Below are positions 7,976 through 16,619 of a stretch of DNA of 64,000 nt, one piece after another. Position 1 is the stretch's first letter, and each line of letters starts with the position of its first letter. Below the pieces are notes generated by a model. That model saw only the letters and a program-made list of their open reading frames with translations. It was not told the DNA's origin and made no database searches. Origin of the DNA: an uncultured Aeromonadales bacterium (GTDB lineage Bacteria > Pseudomonadota > Gammaproteobacteria > Enterobacterales > Succinivibrionaceae); contig CACZLZ010000001.1 in NCBI GenBank assembly GCA_902782145.1, forward strand, positions 62,001 through 126,000. The letters are read 5' to 3'. The position numbers and the translations under genes were made by a program.

Positions 7976-10399
7976 TTGTGCGATGCCGTGGAAGATTCAA
8001 CCAGCCAGCTGTTGGAACAGCTAATACCCTACTACCGTGAGCCTGACTTCGATCAGGTTTTCGAGAATGTGGCCGGGAAAGAGACTCCCAACTCCAAGTT
8101 CCTGCTGAAAATGGAACTGTCGCGCCTCTTTGCGGAGTGCGTGCGCATCATTGATCTCAGAAACTCCGCCCCGGAAACCAAGCACTACGAGCTCAACGGC
8201 ACCCATGTCTACCTGCCCCTGGATGAATGCGGCTATTTTGAGGACATGCTGAAGATCTTCCACGGTGAGTACACCATGGGAGTGTACGAGAGGATCACCC
8301 AGTACCACCGGGACAAGCTGAAGAAGGAGCAGGAGAAGAACGCCTCGGGTGAGGCCAGCGCCACTTCCCTAGAGGAGATGGTGGCCCGGCTGGACGTGGA
8401 GACCGTGCACTTTGCCTCCTACTTCTACCGCAGCGAGGAGCGCATGAACTACAGCTCCCCGGCACTGATGTTCATCGAGGGGCGGCTGCCCATGCGGGTC
8501 AAGACCTCGGACATTTCCTGCGGCGGCATCAAGCTGGCCCTGGAGAAGGACGTGGACATCAAGCCCGGAACCATGTGCCAGATCACCTTCACCGGCCTGC
8601 AGAAACTCATTGCAGATCCCAACAGCAAGCTGGATCAGGCTCCCTACAAGCTCCTGAACAAAATCGAGAAGAACGGCAAATACTGGGTGGTGGCCATTCG
8701 CACCGACAAGGATCCCACCTTCACCCGGCTGATTGACGGCTTCATCCAGGCCAACAAGCTCAAATACTCCGTAAGCGTGGACAATCTGCTGTCCACGGTG
8801 GAGACCAAGGGCTACGAGCAGTTCTACATGCCCCGGACCACCGCCCTGCCCCTGTTCTTTTCCTCCGACGAGCCGCCCCGCCTGCTCTACTGTCTGAAAA
8901 GCGAGAACAACCAGGCCATCCTGGAATACTGGCGGGACGAGCGCAATGATGACAAGATGGCCTCCCTGTTCACCCCCGCCCGGCTCCAGGAGATCCTCTC
9001 CCGGGGAGACGGCACCTTCGCTGAGACCTACATCTACGCCTTCCGGCACATGGTGCGCAGCCACATCTATTTCTTCTCCGCCACCATTGACGAACTGGAA
9101 CGCAACGGCAACAAGGAGCTGTTCTTCACCGTGGGCGCCCGGCGCCCCAGCTGGAAGGTCTACAAGTTCAGCATTGAGAAGATCGACATCGACAAGAACA
9201 ATGTGGAGCGCTACATCGAAAACGGCACGCCCCAGGTGGAGAAGGAGCGGGCGGTCAGGGATCTCCTGTGCCTGAGCTATGTAGCCCAGATCATCGAGGT
9301 GGGCAATGACGAGCACGGGGTTGCGGACTACCGGGAGATGCAGTTGGAAAGTTTCAACGCCAACGAACTGCAGATGTACGCCCACGGCATGAACGTCCGC
9401 CCCTGCCACATTGAGATGCTCCACTACGTCAAGATGCGCAAGGAGCCCCGCTATATCCACAAGACGGCAGTGGCCCTGAAGCTGGCCAACGGCACCACGG
9501 TGGTGGGCTGGACCAAGGACATATCGACCATGGGCCTGCAGCTGGAGCTGTCCGAGTCCGTGGAGTGCCAGAAGGATGATCAGGTGTACCTCACCCTGCC
9601 CAAGATGCAGGAGCTGACCAAGGATCTGAAACTGAAGAACCTGCCCTACAAGGTGGTTCACGTGAATCAGTCGGTGACCATCATCCATCTGGTGGTCAGC
9701 GGCGATCCGGCGGAGCATGTGGGACGGAAGTTCTTCAATCTCCTGATCGCCAACAACCATGACACCCTGACCACCACCCGGGAGCTGCAGAACCTCTCCC
9801 CCATGTCCAAGAGCCTGCGGTTCATCTTCACCCAGCACATCTTCACCACGCCCCTGTACCTGTCCAAGAACCGGCCTAACCGCCTGGGGGCCCTGGGGGT
9901 CGTTGACCGGACCCGGGCGCTTTACAGCCTCTTCAAGGAAAGCAATCCCAAGGACAGCAGCGTCATGAACGTCTACCCCCTGTTTCACGACCGGCTCCTT
10001 AGGGTGGTGCTCATTGAGCCTCTGAAGAGGATGCAGCGCTACTTCTGCCCGGCGGAGGTTACCCTGTACATCACCCGGCTCCAGGATGAGAACGGCAGCA
10101 CGGTTTACGACACCAGGCTGGAGACGGACTTCACCACCTATGCCGACAAACGCCTCTTCTGCGCCCGGGCCCTGAAACGGAAGGAATTCTGGGCCGTGCG
10201 GCTGTATATCACCCGCACCGGCAAGCCGGATATCGATTACATTGCCAAAGAGCTGGACTACATCTCCAAATACGCCATCCACAAGGCCCGCCGCCTGGAG
10301 GAAACCATCTGGAGCATCATCGGGATCTGCGACATTGTGGACGTCTCCGAAGAGGCCCTGGTGGCCCTAAACCTGCCCCGAAAACTCCTTCCCCGGTAA
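7976..10399 (+). CDS. Large PilZ-domain protein (cyclic-di-GMP receptor candidate)
   Basis: The product is about 807 aa, cytoplasmic, with no signal or membrane segment. Two PilZ-like signatures are visible: RVKTSDISCGG (DxSxxG at 179-184) with a preceding Arg-rich MRVK, and GWTKDISTMG (DxSxxG at 515-520). The long intervening and C-terminal segments look helical and charged. Such 750-800 residue multi-PilZ proteins occur in gammaproteobacteria, and PilZ domains bind cyclic-di-GMP, but the target here is unknown. The start is uncertain: TTG at 7976 or GTG at 7988 fit the beginning SQLLEQL, and neither has a clear Shine-Dalgarno. There is no GGDEF or EAL gene in the window. GATC density and codon use are host-like. 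Confidence 0.82.
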   Translation: MCDAVEDSTSQLLEQLIPYYREPDFDQVFENVAGKETPNSKFLLKMELSRLFAECVRIIDLRNSAPETKHYELNGTHVYLPLDECGYFEDMLKIFHGEYTMGVYERITQYHRDKLKKEQEKNASGEASATSLEEMVARLDVETVHFASYFYRSEERMNYSSPALMFIEGRLPMRVKTSDISCGGIKLALEKDVDIKPGTMCQITFTGLQKLIADPNSKLDQAPYKLLNKIEKNGKYWVVAIRTDKDPTFTRLIDGFIQANKLKYSVSVDNLLSTVETKGYEQFYMPRTTALPLFFSSDEPPRLLYCLKSENNQAILEYWRDERNDDKMASLFTPARLQEILSRGDGTFAETYIYAFRHMVRSHIYFFSATIDELERNGNKELFFTVGARRPSWKVYKFSIEKIDIDKNNVERYIENGTPQVEKERAVRDLLCLSYVAQIIEVGNDEHGVADYREMQLESFNANELQMYAHGMNVRPCHIEMLHYVKMRKEPRYIHKTAVALKLANGTTVVGWTKDISTMGLQLELSESVECQKDDQVYLTLPKMQELTKDLKLKNLPYKVVHVNQSVTIIHLVVSGDPAEHVGRKFFNLLIANNHDTLTTTRELQNLSPMSKSLRFIFTQHIFTTPLYLSKNRPNRLGALGVVDRTRALYSLFKESNPKDSSVMNVYPLFHDRLLRVVLIEPLKRMQRYFCPAEVTLYITRLQDENGSTVYDTRLETDFTTYADKRLFCARALKRKEFWAVRLYITRTGKPDIDYIAKELDYISKYAIHKARRLEETIWSIIGICDIVDVSEEALVALNLPRKLLPR

Positions 10400-10523
10400 G
10401 GGTGCCGGAGGCCATCCCCCGCCCTTGCAGGGCACCTCCAGGCCTCCTGAAGCGCCGCCCGGGCGCAAATCTTGTAACAAATCACAAAATTAACTTTTTG
10501 CCCAAAGGCTCAATGGAAACACT

Positions 10524-10551
10524 TTGATTATTTAGGCGTTTTATTGATAAT
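10524..10551 (+). promoter_or_regulatory. Candidate promoter upstream of the HU gene
   Basis: TTGATT at 10524-10529 and GATAAT at 10546-10551 are 16 bp apart in an AT-rich block of the 339-bp gap before the HU gene. That leaves a 5' leader of about 180 nt. No other gene is visible in the gap 10400-10738. Confidence 0.5.
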
Positions 10552-10738
10552 AGGTTACTGCCGTCCTGTGCGGAATGCGCCTGGATCAGGTGTCCGGAAC
10601 ACGTCCGGAATGCTGTTCTCACCGGCATTCCGCAGGATCCCGGATGAGGAACCCCTGGCGCCACACCGGCACCGCCTGTCAGGCACAGTGAATGCCGCTG
10701 ACAGGCGAAAACAGTTGTTTAGGTTAAGAGGAACAAAT

Positions 10739-11026
10739 ATGAAACTGACTAAGAACGAATTAGTTAACGAAGTTGCCGCCAAGACGGATCTCAGCAAGGC
10801 TGACGCCAAGAATGCCATTGACGCAGTCCTGGCAGCCGTGCAGCAGGCCCTGGTGAACGGCGACACCGTTCAGCTGGTCGGATTCGGAACTTTCAAGGTC
10901 AACCACCGCAACGCACGCACTGGTCGCAACCCCAAGACCAAGGAGACCATTGAGATCAAGGCCTCCACTGTGCCCGCATTTGTTCCCGGCAAGGCACTCA
11001 AGGCTGCCGTCAACGTCAATCAGTAA
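10739..11026 (+). CDS. hup: DNA-binding protein HU
   Basis: The 95-aa product MKLTKNELVNEVAAKTDLSK... is a DNABII protein. It contains the family signature around GFGTFKVNHR and ARTGRNPKT, with the DNA-contacting Pro of the beta arm, and VPAFVPGKALK at the C-terminus. HU bends and compacts DNA as a dimer. The ATG at 10739 is preceded by AAGAGG and matches the family start; the frame is open further upstream without homology. A strong intrinsic terminator follows, so the gene is monocistronic. The sequence does not separate HupA from HupB, and an IHF subunit is less likely given the conserved HU-type N-terminus. Confidence 0.95.
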   Translation: MKLTKNELVNEVAAKTDLSKADAKNAIDAVLAAVQQALVNGDTVQLVGFGTFKVNHRNARTGRNPKTKETIEIKASTVPAFVPGKALKAAVNVNQ

Positions 11027-11075
11027 GCTGATCGGCAGATCACAGCATTCTCAGGATGCCGCCTGGCGGCTCCGG

Positions 11076-11108
11076 AACAGCCTGACAGAAGTTCAGGCTG
11101 TTTTTTTT
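11076..11108 (+). terminator. Rho-independent terminator of the HU gene
   Basis: A 10-bp stem AACAGCCTGA/TCAGGCTGTT with a 7-nt loop runs directly into eight T residues (11101-11108), 50 bp after the HU stop codon. Confidence 0.92.
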
Positions 11109-11268
11109 GGGGAACAAATCGCAGTCTGTCACATCTAAAAAGGGTGAATATGCCCGCTGCCCCAGCAGATGGGATAAACTAGAGTCATAAGCACGGCGCC
11201 CGCCACCGGCACTGGACCGGAATGGAGCCGGCACCGGATTTAACCCTGCGGAATTAGGTTTTTTCTGC

Positions 11269-13017
11269 ATGAGCTGCAGCCGTTTCCTTTCCTTCATCAA
11301 ACGAACCCTGGCGCTGGAAAACAGCCCCATTCCCCCTGCCCACGTCTACAGTCTGCTGTTCTGCGCCGTAGCTGCCGTGGTGGCAGCCCCCTTCATTCCC
11401 GGGGGCGAGGAGGAGGCCGAGGATGGGGAGATCATCACCCTGGAGGCTGACGACGGGGGGGAGGATGAGGATTTTGCCGAGTTCTCCCAGAACCTGGCCT
11501 TCGGTGATTTCAGCGAGGATCAGGAGGGGATCCTGAGCCAGAACATTGATCTGGAAGGCCTGGAGGACACCTCGGCGGAATATGAGTGGCTGACCTACAC
11601 CGTCAGGCAGAATGAGAACCTGGGAGCCATTTTCCGCACATTGAACCTGCCCCAGGGGACCCTGCAGAAGATCCTCAAGGTGGACATCAAAAACAGTCTG
11701 GTGCAGCTGCGCATCGGCCAGCAGCTGGACTTTCTCATTGATGAGAAGGGGGTGCTCCGGTGTCTGGCCATCCCCCTCAAGAACACCGAGCAGGAAGTGC
11801 TCTTTGTCCGGGATGAGATCCGCAACCGCTATGTGTCCTACATCGATCCCGCCGATCACCACCTGTCCGAGGCACCCTCAGCCATCATGATCCCCCGGGA
11901 TCAGTATCAGTCATCCCTGGGTGAGAGCACCGCCGCCGGCACCTCTTCAGATGCCGCCCAGGACAATCCCCTGACCCACGAGATCTTCCAGACCGGGATC
12001 CGGGATATCTTCTCCCAGGCCAATGCCAATGCCGAGCATGTGCTGGCCCGGGAGAAGGCGGAGGAGCTGGCCCGGAAGAAGGAGCAGGAGAAGCTGGCTG
12101 CCGCCCGGAAGAAGCAAGAGGAGGCCCGGAAGCGTGAGCAGCTGGCCCGGGAGAAGGCAGAAAAGGAGCGCCAGCTCCAGATCGCCAAGAAGAAGGAGCA
12201 GGAGCGCCAGCGTAGCATTGCCGGCAACCGCACGGTCATCGCCGGCAAGATCGTCCAGGGATCCTTTGTCCGGGACGGCGAGACGGCAGGTCTGTCCCAT
12301 CAGCAAATGCGGAACATCAGCGAGATCTTCCGGGGCAAGATCGATTTCAGGCGGGATCTTAAGAAAGGTGACACTTTCAAGGTGCTGTTCGACCGCCCAG
12401 CCTCTGACTCCAAGGCCCGGCTGCTAGCGGTGAGCCTCGGCGCCAAGGGCAAGACCTTCAGCCGCTACCTGAACACCGCCGACGGTCGTTACTATGACGA
12501 GTACGGTCCCGCTGCCGCTGTGTCCGCCAAATTCCTCATGGTCCCCATCCACCACTTCACCCGGATCAGTTCCCCCTTCAACCCCAAGAGGTTCCATCCC
12601 ACCCTGAAGCGCACCCGGGCCCATCTGGGCACTGACTACGCCTGCCCCACCGGCACCCAGGTGTTCACCACCGCCGACGGTGTGGTGGCCAAGGTGGGCC
12701 ATCAGTTCCCCGGAGCCGGCCACTATGTGGTGGTGGATCACGGCGGCCGGGTGCAGACCATTTACATGCACCTGAGCAAGATCCTGGTGTCCAAGGATCA
12801 GCATCTGCGCCAGGGGCAGATCATCGCCCTGTCCGGCATGTCCGGCGGGATCAGCACCGGCCCCCACGTGCATTACCAGCTGGAGATCAACGGCCACGCG
12901 GTGGACTCCAGCAATCCGGGTCTGCCCATCTACAATCCAGTGCGGCGCCACGCCGGCGCCAGCAAACAGTTCGCCGCCCAGGTGCGCCTGTACAAGCAGA
13001 AACTGGACATCAAATAG
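11269..13017 (+). CDS. mepM: MepM-like murein DD-endopeptidase (OapA/LysM + M23)
   Basis: The 582-aa product has an N-terminal hydrophobic anchor (about 27-44), an acidic linker, a LysM/OapA-like segment beginning YTVRQNENLG near residue 110, a long charged coiled coil rich in KKEQE repeats (about 250-325), and a C-terminal M23 peptidase domain. The zinc ligands HxxxD (His452, Asp456) and HVH (His533, His535) are intact, so it should be an active endopeptidase, unlike NlpD. The family (MepM/YebA) cleaves D-Ala-mDAP cross-links in the periplasm to allow cell wall growth. The inserted coiled coil makes it longer than E. coli MepM (about 440 aa). It follows the HU terminator and is transcribed with the small membrane protein gene downstream. 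Confidence 0.9.
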   Translation: MSCSRFLSFIKRTLALENSPIPPAHVYSLLFCAVAAVVAAPFIPGGEEEAEDGEIITLEADDGGEDEDFAEFSQNLAFGDFSEDQEGILSQNIDLEGLEDTSAEYEWLTYTVRQNENLGAIFRTLNLPQGTLQKILKVDIKNSLVQLRIGQQLDFLIDEKGVLRCLAIPLKNTEQEVLFVRDEIRNRYVSYIDPADHHLSEAPSAIMIPRDQYQSSLGESTAAGTSSDAAQDNPLTHEIFQTGIRDIFSQANANAEHVLAREKAEELARKKEQEKLAAARKKQEEARKREQLAREKAEKERQLQIAKKKEQERQRSIAGNRTVIAGKIVQGSFVRDGETAGLSHQQMRNISEIFRGKIDFRRDLKKGDTFKVLFDRPASDSKARLLAVSLGAKGKTFSRYLNTADGRYYDEYGPAAAVSAKFLMVPIHHFTRISSPFNPKRFHPTLKRTRAHLGTDYACPTGTQVFTTADGVVAKVGHQFPGAGHYVVVDHGGRVQTIYMHLSKILVSKDQHLRQGQIIALSGMSGGISTGPHVHYQLEINGHAVDSSNPGLPIYNPVRRHAGASKQFAAQVRLYKQKLDIK

Positions 13018-13093
13018 AAAGACTGCGGGTTAAGGTCTGATCCCGGCAAGCATGCAGCCGAACTGAAGAAGAACAGAGGAAGAACAGGAAACC

Positions 13094-13678
13094 ATGGAGA
13101 CACCCGAGGAGCTTGCCCAGAGGCGGGAGAAATATCTGCGCAAGCAGAAGCAGAAACTGGCGGTAACCATCATCCTGCTGCTGGCCTGTGCCATGCTGAC
13201 CCTCACCTGGAAGATCTACTCGGAGGATCAGAAGAAAGAGGAAGCCAAGAGCCGGCTCCGATCAGATCAGGTGTCCGCCATTCAGAACAGCATTGAGCAG
13301 ACAGCCACCAGTGATGGGGGTCAGGGTGCCTCAACCACCGCCTCCAGGCAGCAGTCAATAGTGGATGCCATCCGCAGTTCCCAACCCCTGCCGGTGCGCA
13401 TTGACGAGATCACCGTGATCAGCGATGTCTATTTCCGGGACAATTCCCTCTTCTTTGAGATCACCGTAAGCACCGCAGACATGAAGCCGGACATGCTGGA
13501 AAAAATGAAGGATGCCGCCGCAGTAAGCGGTCTGCTGCTGAAGAACAAGCCTGTGGCCTGCAACCTCATGCAGAACATCAGCACCTGGGAAGGCGACTGG
13601 ACGGTAACCTACCTCTACTACCTGTCGGAGCCCCGGCAGCAGATCGGCAGCGCTGTCTTTGAGCCCTCACGCTGCTGA
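13094..13678 (+). CDS. Hypothetical single-pass membrane protein, 194 aa
   Basis: No family is recognised. A basic N-terminus (RREKYLRKQKQK) precedes one transmembrane helix (about 25-40, VTIILLLACAMLTLTW), giving an N-in topology with about 150 residues outside. A Ser/Thr/Gln-rich linker (about 60-95) is followed by a compact alpha/beta-looking domain with two cysteines (Cys155 area and the C-terminal Cys194). The start ATG at 13094 is preceded by AGAGGAAGAACAGGA. It lies 76 bp after mepM on the same strand, so a role in the envelope is possible but unproven. The GATC-rich composition is host-like. Confidence 0.72.
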   Translation: METPEELAQRREKYLRKQKQKLAVTIILLLACAMLTLTWKIYSEDQKKEEAKSRLRSDQVSAIQNSIEQTATSDGGQGASTTASRQQSIVDAIRSSQPLPVRIDEITVISDVYFRDNSLFFEITVSTADMKPDMLEKMKDAAAVSGLLLKNKPVACNLMQNISTWEGDWTVTYLYYLSEPRQQIGSAVFEPSRC

Positions 13679-13751
13679 GGATCTGATTGCAGAATTTCCC
13701 CGCAAACCAGCATTACTTCCAGAAAGTAGATCTGACTGAAAGGACAGCACC

Positions 13752-13838
13752 AGGATCCTGTTGCACCTGCAACTCGACACCTGCATGGTGCTCAATGGCA
13801 TTGAAATGGCCATGATCTGCGCCCACAAGATCGGAGGC
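13752..13838 (+). pseudogene. Decayed 5' fragment of an ATPase gene paralogous to the next gene
   Basis: Aligned without gaps to the first 29 codons of the ATPase gene at 14088, this stretch is identical at 64 of 87 bases (my count) and 14 of 29 encoded residues (for example LQLD, M, E, KI and G positions). The ribosome-binding-site region also aligns. The start codon is AGG instead of ATG, and similarity fades after 13838, so only the gene start remains. The frame continues into AT-rich, unrelated sequence. Confidence 0.7.
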
Positions 13839-13867
13839 TCAAGCATGATCTTACAAATTTGTGCATC

Positions 13868-13953
13868 GCTTTTTTTCTTAGTCTCCTCGCCTTTACGGCT
13901 TATTTCTTACTCCAGATCCGGAAAGTGATCCCAGATGTGTCTAAGAAAAAAGC
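13868..13953. repeat. Inverted repeat GCTTTTTTTCTTAG ... CTAAGAAAAAAGC
   Basis: Arms at 13868-13881 and 13941-13953 are inverted copies differing by one T, flanking 59 bp. The element lies between the ATPase relic and the intact ATPase gene in the AT-rich gap 13679-14087. It could be a weak terminator or the ends of a small mobile remnant. No other gene is visible in the gap. Confidence 0.65.
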
Positions 13954-14087
13954 TAAATAACTTGGCACGATTTCACTACGTCAGGCCACTTCTTAATCGG
14001 TCACAGCATTGATCAGTCAAAAAAAAAGATAATAAACCCGGAATACGTCCCCAAAACAGATCAAGCAGAAATAGAAAGAGCAGAACA

Positions 14088-15206
14088 ATGATTTTGCTGT
14101 ACCTGAAACTCGACAACTACATGGCATTCAATGATTTTGAAATGTCCATGACTTACCCCAAAAAGATCGTTGGCAACCAGATGACTGAGTGCCTTAAGGA
14201 TCATCCCAACTTCAGATACCGCAAGCTGAACATCCTGATGGGTGCCAACGCTTCCGGCAAAACATCCATTGGCAGGATGCTCCTGCATATTCTGCGTTTC
14301 ATCGCCAGAAAGGGATCTGAAGGCATCACCTCAAGCATAAATGATCCCGGCAAAGACGCCAGCTTTGAGATCCAGTTTGCCGCAGGGGATGACTTTTACC
14401 GGATTGCCGCCATCGTCAAAGGCGGGGATGAAAGCGGACAGAGTTCATGTCCTGATTTGCTGATCAAAGTGGAACAGACTGTGATCGGCAAAAACGACAC
14501 TTACGAAAAAGTTCTGCAAAAACTGAATGCTAAAGCCGATGGCGGATACAGCAGCGACTACATCCGGGAACTGGAAAAGATCAAGGATCTGTCCTGGGAT
14601 TTTGAGTTTTCCGGAGAAAGCCTGAAACAGGCCTCCGGCAGCACACCTCAGGATGAGGAACGGGATCGCAAGATCCTGGAAAACACCCTGCAGGCTCTGG
14701 ATCCCCTGATCAGCAGTGTGGTCAAAATCAGTGGAGCCAATGACGCCTATGTTATCAACCTTGGCCGAAATCAGCTGATAGTCCAAAACGGCGTCCTTGC
14801 TGATAACGGGTTGCTTGCCAGCGGCACCAGGGAGGGCGTCAGTCTGGCAAAGATGTTTGCGGCCATGACATGCGGCATGTATTCCTTCTTTTACTGCGAT
14901 GCCATGTTCTCGCTTGTCCATCCCGACATTGAAAAAGCCTTCCTGTCGGTGATGGTGGACAAACTGGAAGGTGACCAGCAGCTCTTCTTCACCACCCACA
15001 ATACCGAAATTCTCGACATGGCTTTCCCCAAGCACAGTTTCAATTTTCTGCGCCGGGAGATAAATGACGGGATCTGCCATATATCCGTCATCAACGCCGG
15101 AGAGTTCATCAAGAAAAAACGGGATCCAGTTAAGACGGCGGTGGCTAACGATCTGTTCTCATCGGCGCCCGGGGTGGAAAGGATATTTGCCCTGGCGGAC
15201 ATTTGA
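14088..15206 (+). CDS. AAA family ATP-binding protein (ABC/SMC-type fold), altered Walker B
   Basis: The 372-aa protein starts MILLYLKLDNYMAFNDFEMS, the N-terminal strand typical of stand-alone AAA_15/AAA_21 ATPases related to OLD and SMC proteins. Walker A is GANASGKT (52-59), and the H-loop region is FFTTHNTEIL (His304). The Walker B position reads FFYCDAMFS: Asp271 is present, but the catalytic Glu expected next is Ala272. Members of this class are often found alone or with a nuclease partner in defence loci; no partner gene is adjacent here. It follows a decayed copy of the same gene start. GATC density is host-like (about 16 in 1.1 kb), so it is not a recent arrival. Function is unknown beyond nucleotide binding. 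Confidence 0.8.
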   Translation: MILLYLKLDNYMAFNDFEMSMTYPKKIVGNQMTECLKDHPNFRYRKLNILMGANASGKTSIGRMLLHILRFIARKGSEGITSSINDPGKDASFEIQFAAGDDFYRIAAIVKGGDESGQSSCPDLLIKVEQTVIGKNDTYEKVLQKLNAKADGGYSSDYIRELEKIKDLSWDFEFSGESLKQASGSTPQDEERDRKILENTLQALDPLISSVVKISGANDAYVINLGRNQLIVQNGVLADNGLLASGTREGVSLAKMFAAMTCGMYSFFYCDAMFSLVHPDIEKAFLSVMVDKLEGDQQLFFTTHNTEILDMAFPKHSFNFLRREINDGICHISVINAGEFIKKKRDPVKTAVANDLFSSAPGVERIFALADI

Positions 15207-15575
15207 GTGAGAAGAGTCTCCGGCAGACCAGTGCGGCAGAGATGGCAGAGGCCAGCCAAGGCAAGTTAGATCTGCTCTAAGCCTGATGAAGCCGGCAGCA
15301 GATGAGAAGAGGGGGCTTGTGCCCCTGTAAAAATGCACCGCTGACTCCCGATCCGTGAGCAGGAGTCCGGACAGACAGGTGAGATGGGCTCTCTCAGCGC
15401 TCTCCCTGCAGGCGGCCCGGCGGCCGATCCCCGGTCCCGTGCAGGACCAGATCACCCCGCTGCCGGGGAGATGGAAGATCGGAGCCACAATGCCACCAAT
15501 GGACCTGGTCAGAAAGGCCCACAGTCCGCAGCATGGAGCGGCGGAGAGCCCAACCGCCGCACAGCTTCAGCCGCC
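15207..15575. other. Intergenic region without a recognisable gene
   Basis: 369 bp between the convergent ATPase gene and serB. Open frames here overlap serB on the opposite strand and have no homology or ribosome binding site. No clear T-tailed hairpin is visible. Confidence 0.55.
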
Positions 15576-16589
15576 TCAGCTCCCGGGCTGCAGCCTGGTC
15601 AGCAGGAGTGCCGCCTCCAGCAGTGCGGGGACCGCCTGGAGATCCATGAACCGGATGGCCACCGGGGCCTTTTCCCGGACCACCGGCTTGGCATGGATGG
15701 CCACCCCGGTGCCCGCCAGGGAGATCATAGGCAGATCATTGGCACCGTCCCCCACCGCCATGGAATTGCGCACCGGAATGCCGTACTTTTCCCGGAGCAT
15801 CAGCAGCGTATCCGCCTTCACCTTGGAATCCACAATCCTTCCCAGCACCCGGCCGGTGAACAGACCATCCTTTTCCTCAATGGAGTTGGCGGTGACATAG
15901 TCCAGACCGTATTCCCGCTGCAGTTTCCCCACAAACCGGTCAAAGCCCCCGGAGGCAATGGCCACACGCCAGGAGCAGGCCTTGGCCTTGGCCACCATTT
16001 CCCCAAAGCCCGGCATCACCGGCAGATTCCGCTCCACCTCATCCATAACCGCGGCGCTCTTGCCGGCAAACAGGGCAATGCGGCGGCGGAAGCTCTCCTG
16101 AAACTCCAGATGCCCCTGCATGGCCAGGGCGGTGACCGCGGAGACCTGATCTCCGATCCCGGCCAGTTTGGCCATTTCATCAATGCACTCGCACCTGACG
16201 CAGGTGGCGTCCATGTCCAGGAGGATCACCCCCGGAGTCCGGGGATCCGGCAGGGATCCCACATGCAAAGCGTCAATGTCCCAGGAGGCAAACTTCAGGC
16301 TGTGAGCAAATTCACTGTCAAAGCGGTCATGGACAAAGACCGCCCCCTGGATCCCCGACTCAGTGAAGTGTCCGGCCATGACGGTTTCCAGGGCATACTT
16401 CCCGGCCTCCCGAAGGAAGAGATCCACATGCTCCCGTCCCAGGACGCCCGGGGAAAGCAGCACCGAGACCGCGACCTGGAAAGGCAGGCCCGATCCGGTC
16501 ACGGGGCGGCAGGCAGCGCCGCTCCACAGAAGGGGTGCGGACAGATCCCAGTCAAGGACACTGCCGCTGAGGCTGTTCAGATCAGTCAT
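15576..16589 (-). CDS. serB: Phosphoserine phosphatase SerB
   Basis: The 337-aa HAD-superfamily enzyme hydrolyses phosphoserine to serine, the last step of serine biosynthesis. The nucleophile motif is LLDMDATCV (Asp125, Asp127), where DxDST is more usual, followed by ECIDEMAKLAG, the Ser/Gly motif IASGGFDRF and the C-terminal GDGANDLPM. An N-terminal domain of about 115 residues precedes the HAD core, as in gammaproteobacterial SerB. It is the last gene of the leftward group prfC-tatD-serB. In E. coli serB is next to radA; here radA is 27 kb away. Confidence 0.92.
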   Translation of the reverse strand: MTDLNSLSGSVLDWDLSAPLLWSGAACRPVTGSGLPFQVAVSVLLSPGVLGREHVDLFLREAGKYALETVMAGHFTESGIQGAVFVHDRFDSEFAHSLKFASWDIDALHVGSLPDPRTPGVILLDMDATCVRCECIDEMAKLAGIGDQVSAVTALAMQGHLEFQESFRRRIALFAGKSAAVMDEVERNLPVMPGFGEMVAKAKACSWRVAIASGGFDRFVGKLQREYGLDYVTANSIEEKDGLFTGRVLGRIVDSKVKADTLLMLREKYGIPVRNSMAVGDGANDLPMISLAGTGVAIHAKPVVREKAPVAIRFMDLQAVPALLEAALLLTRLQPGS

Positions 16590-16619
16590 GGCAAAACTCC
16601 GTAAGGCCGCCGTCTCCTA

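Noticed and set aside
8369-10282. A 637-codon open frame opposite the PilZ gene
   Set aside because: The forward frame carries PilZ motifs and continuous plausible protein; the reverse frame is low-complexity.
10544-10738. 65-codon N-terminal extension of HU
   Set aside because: HU proteins start at MKLTKNEL with a proper ribosome binding site; the extension overlaps the promoter.
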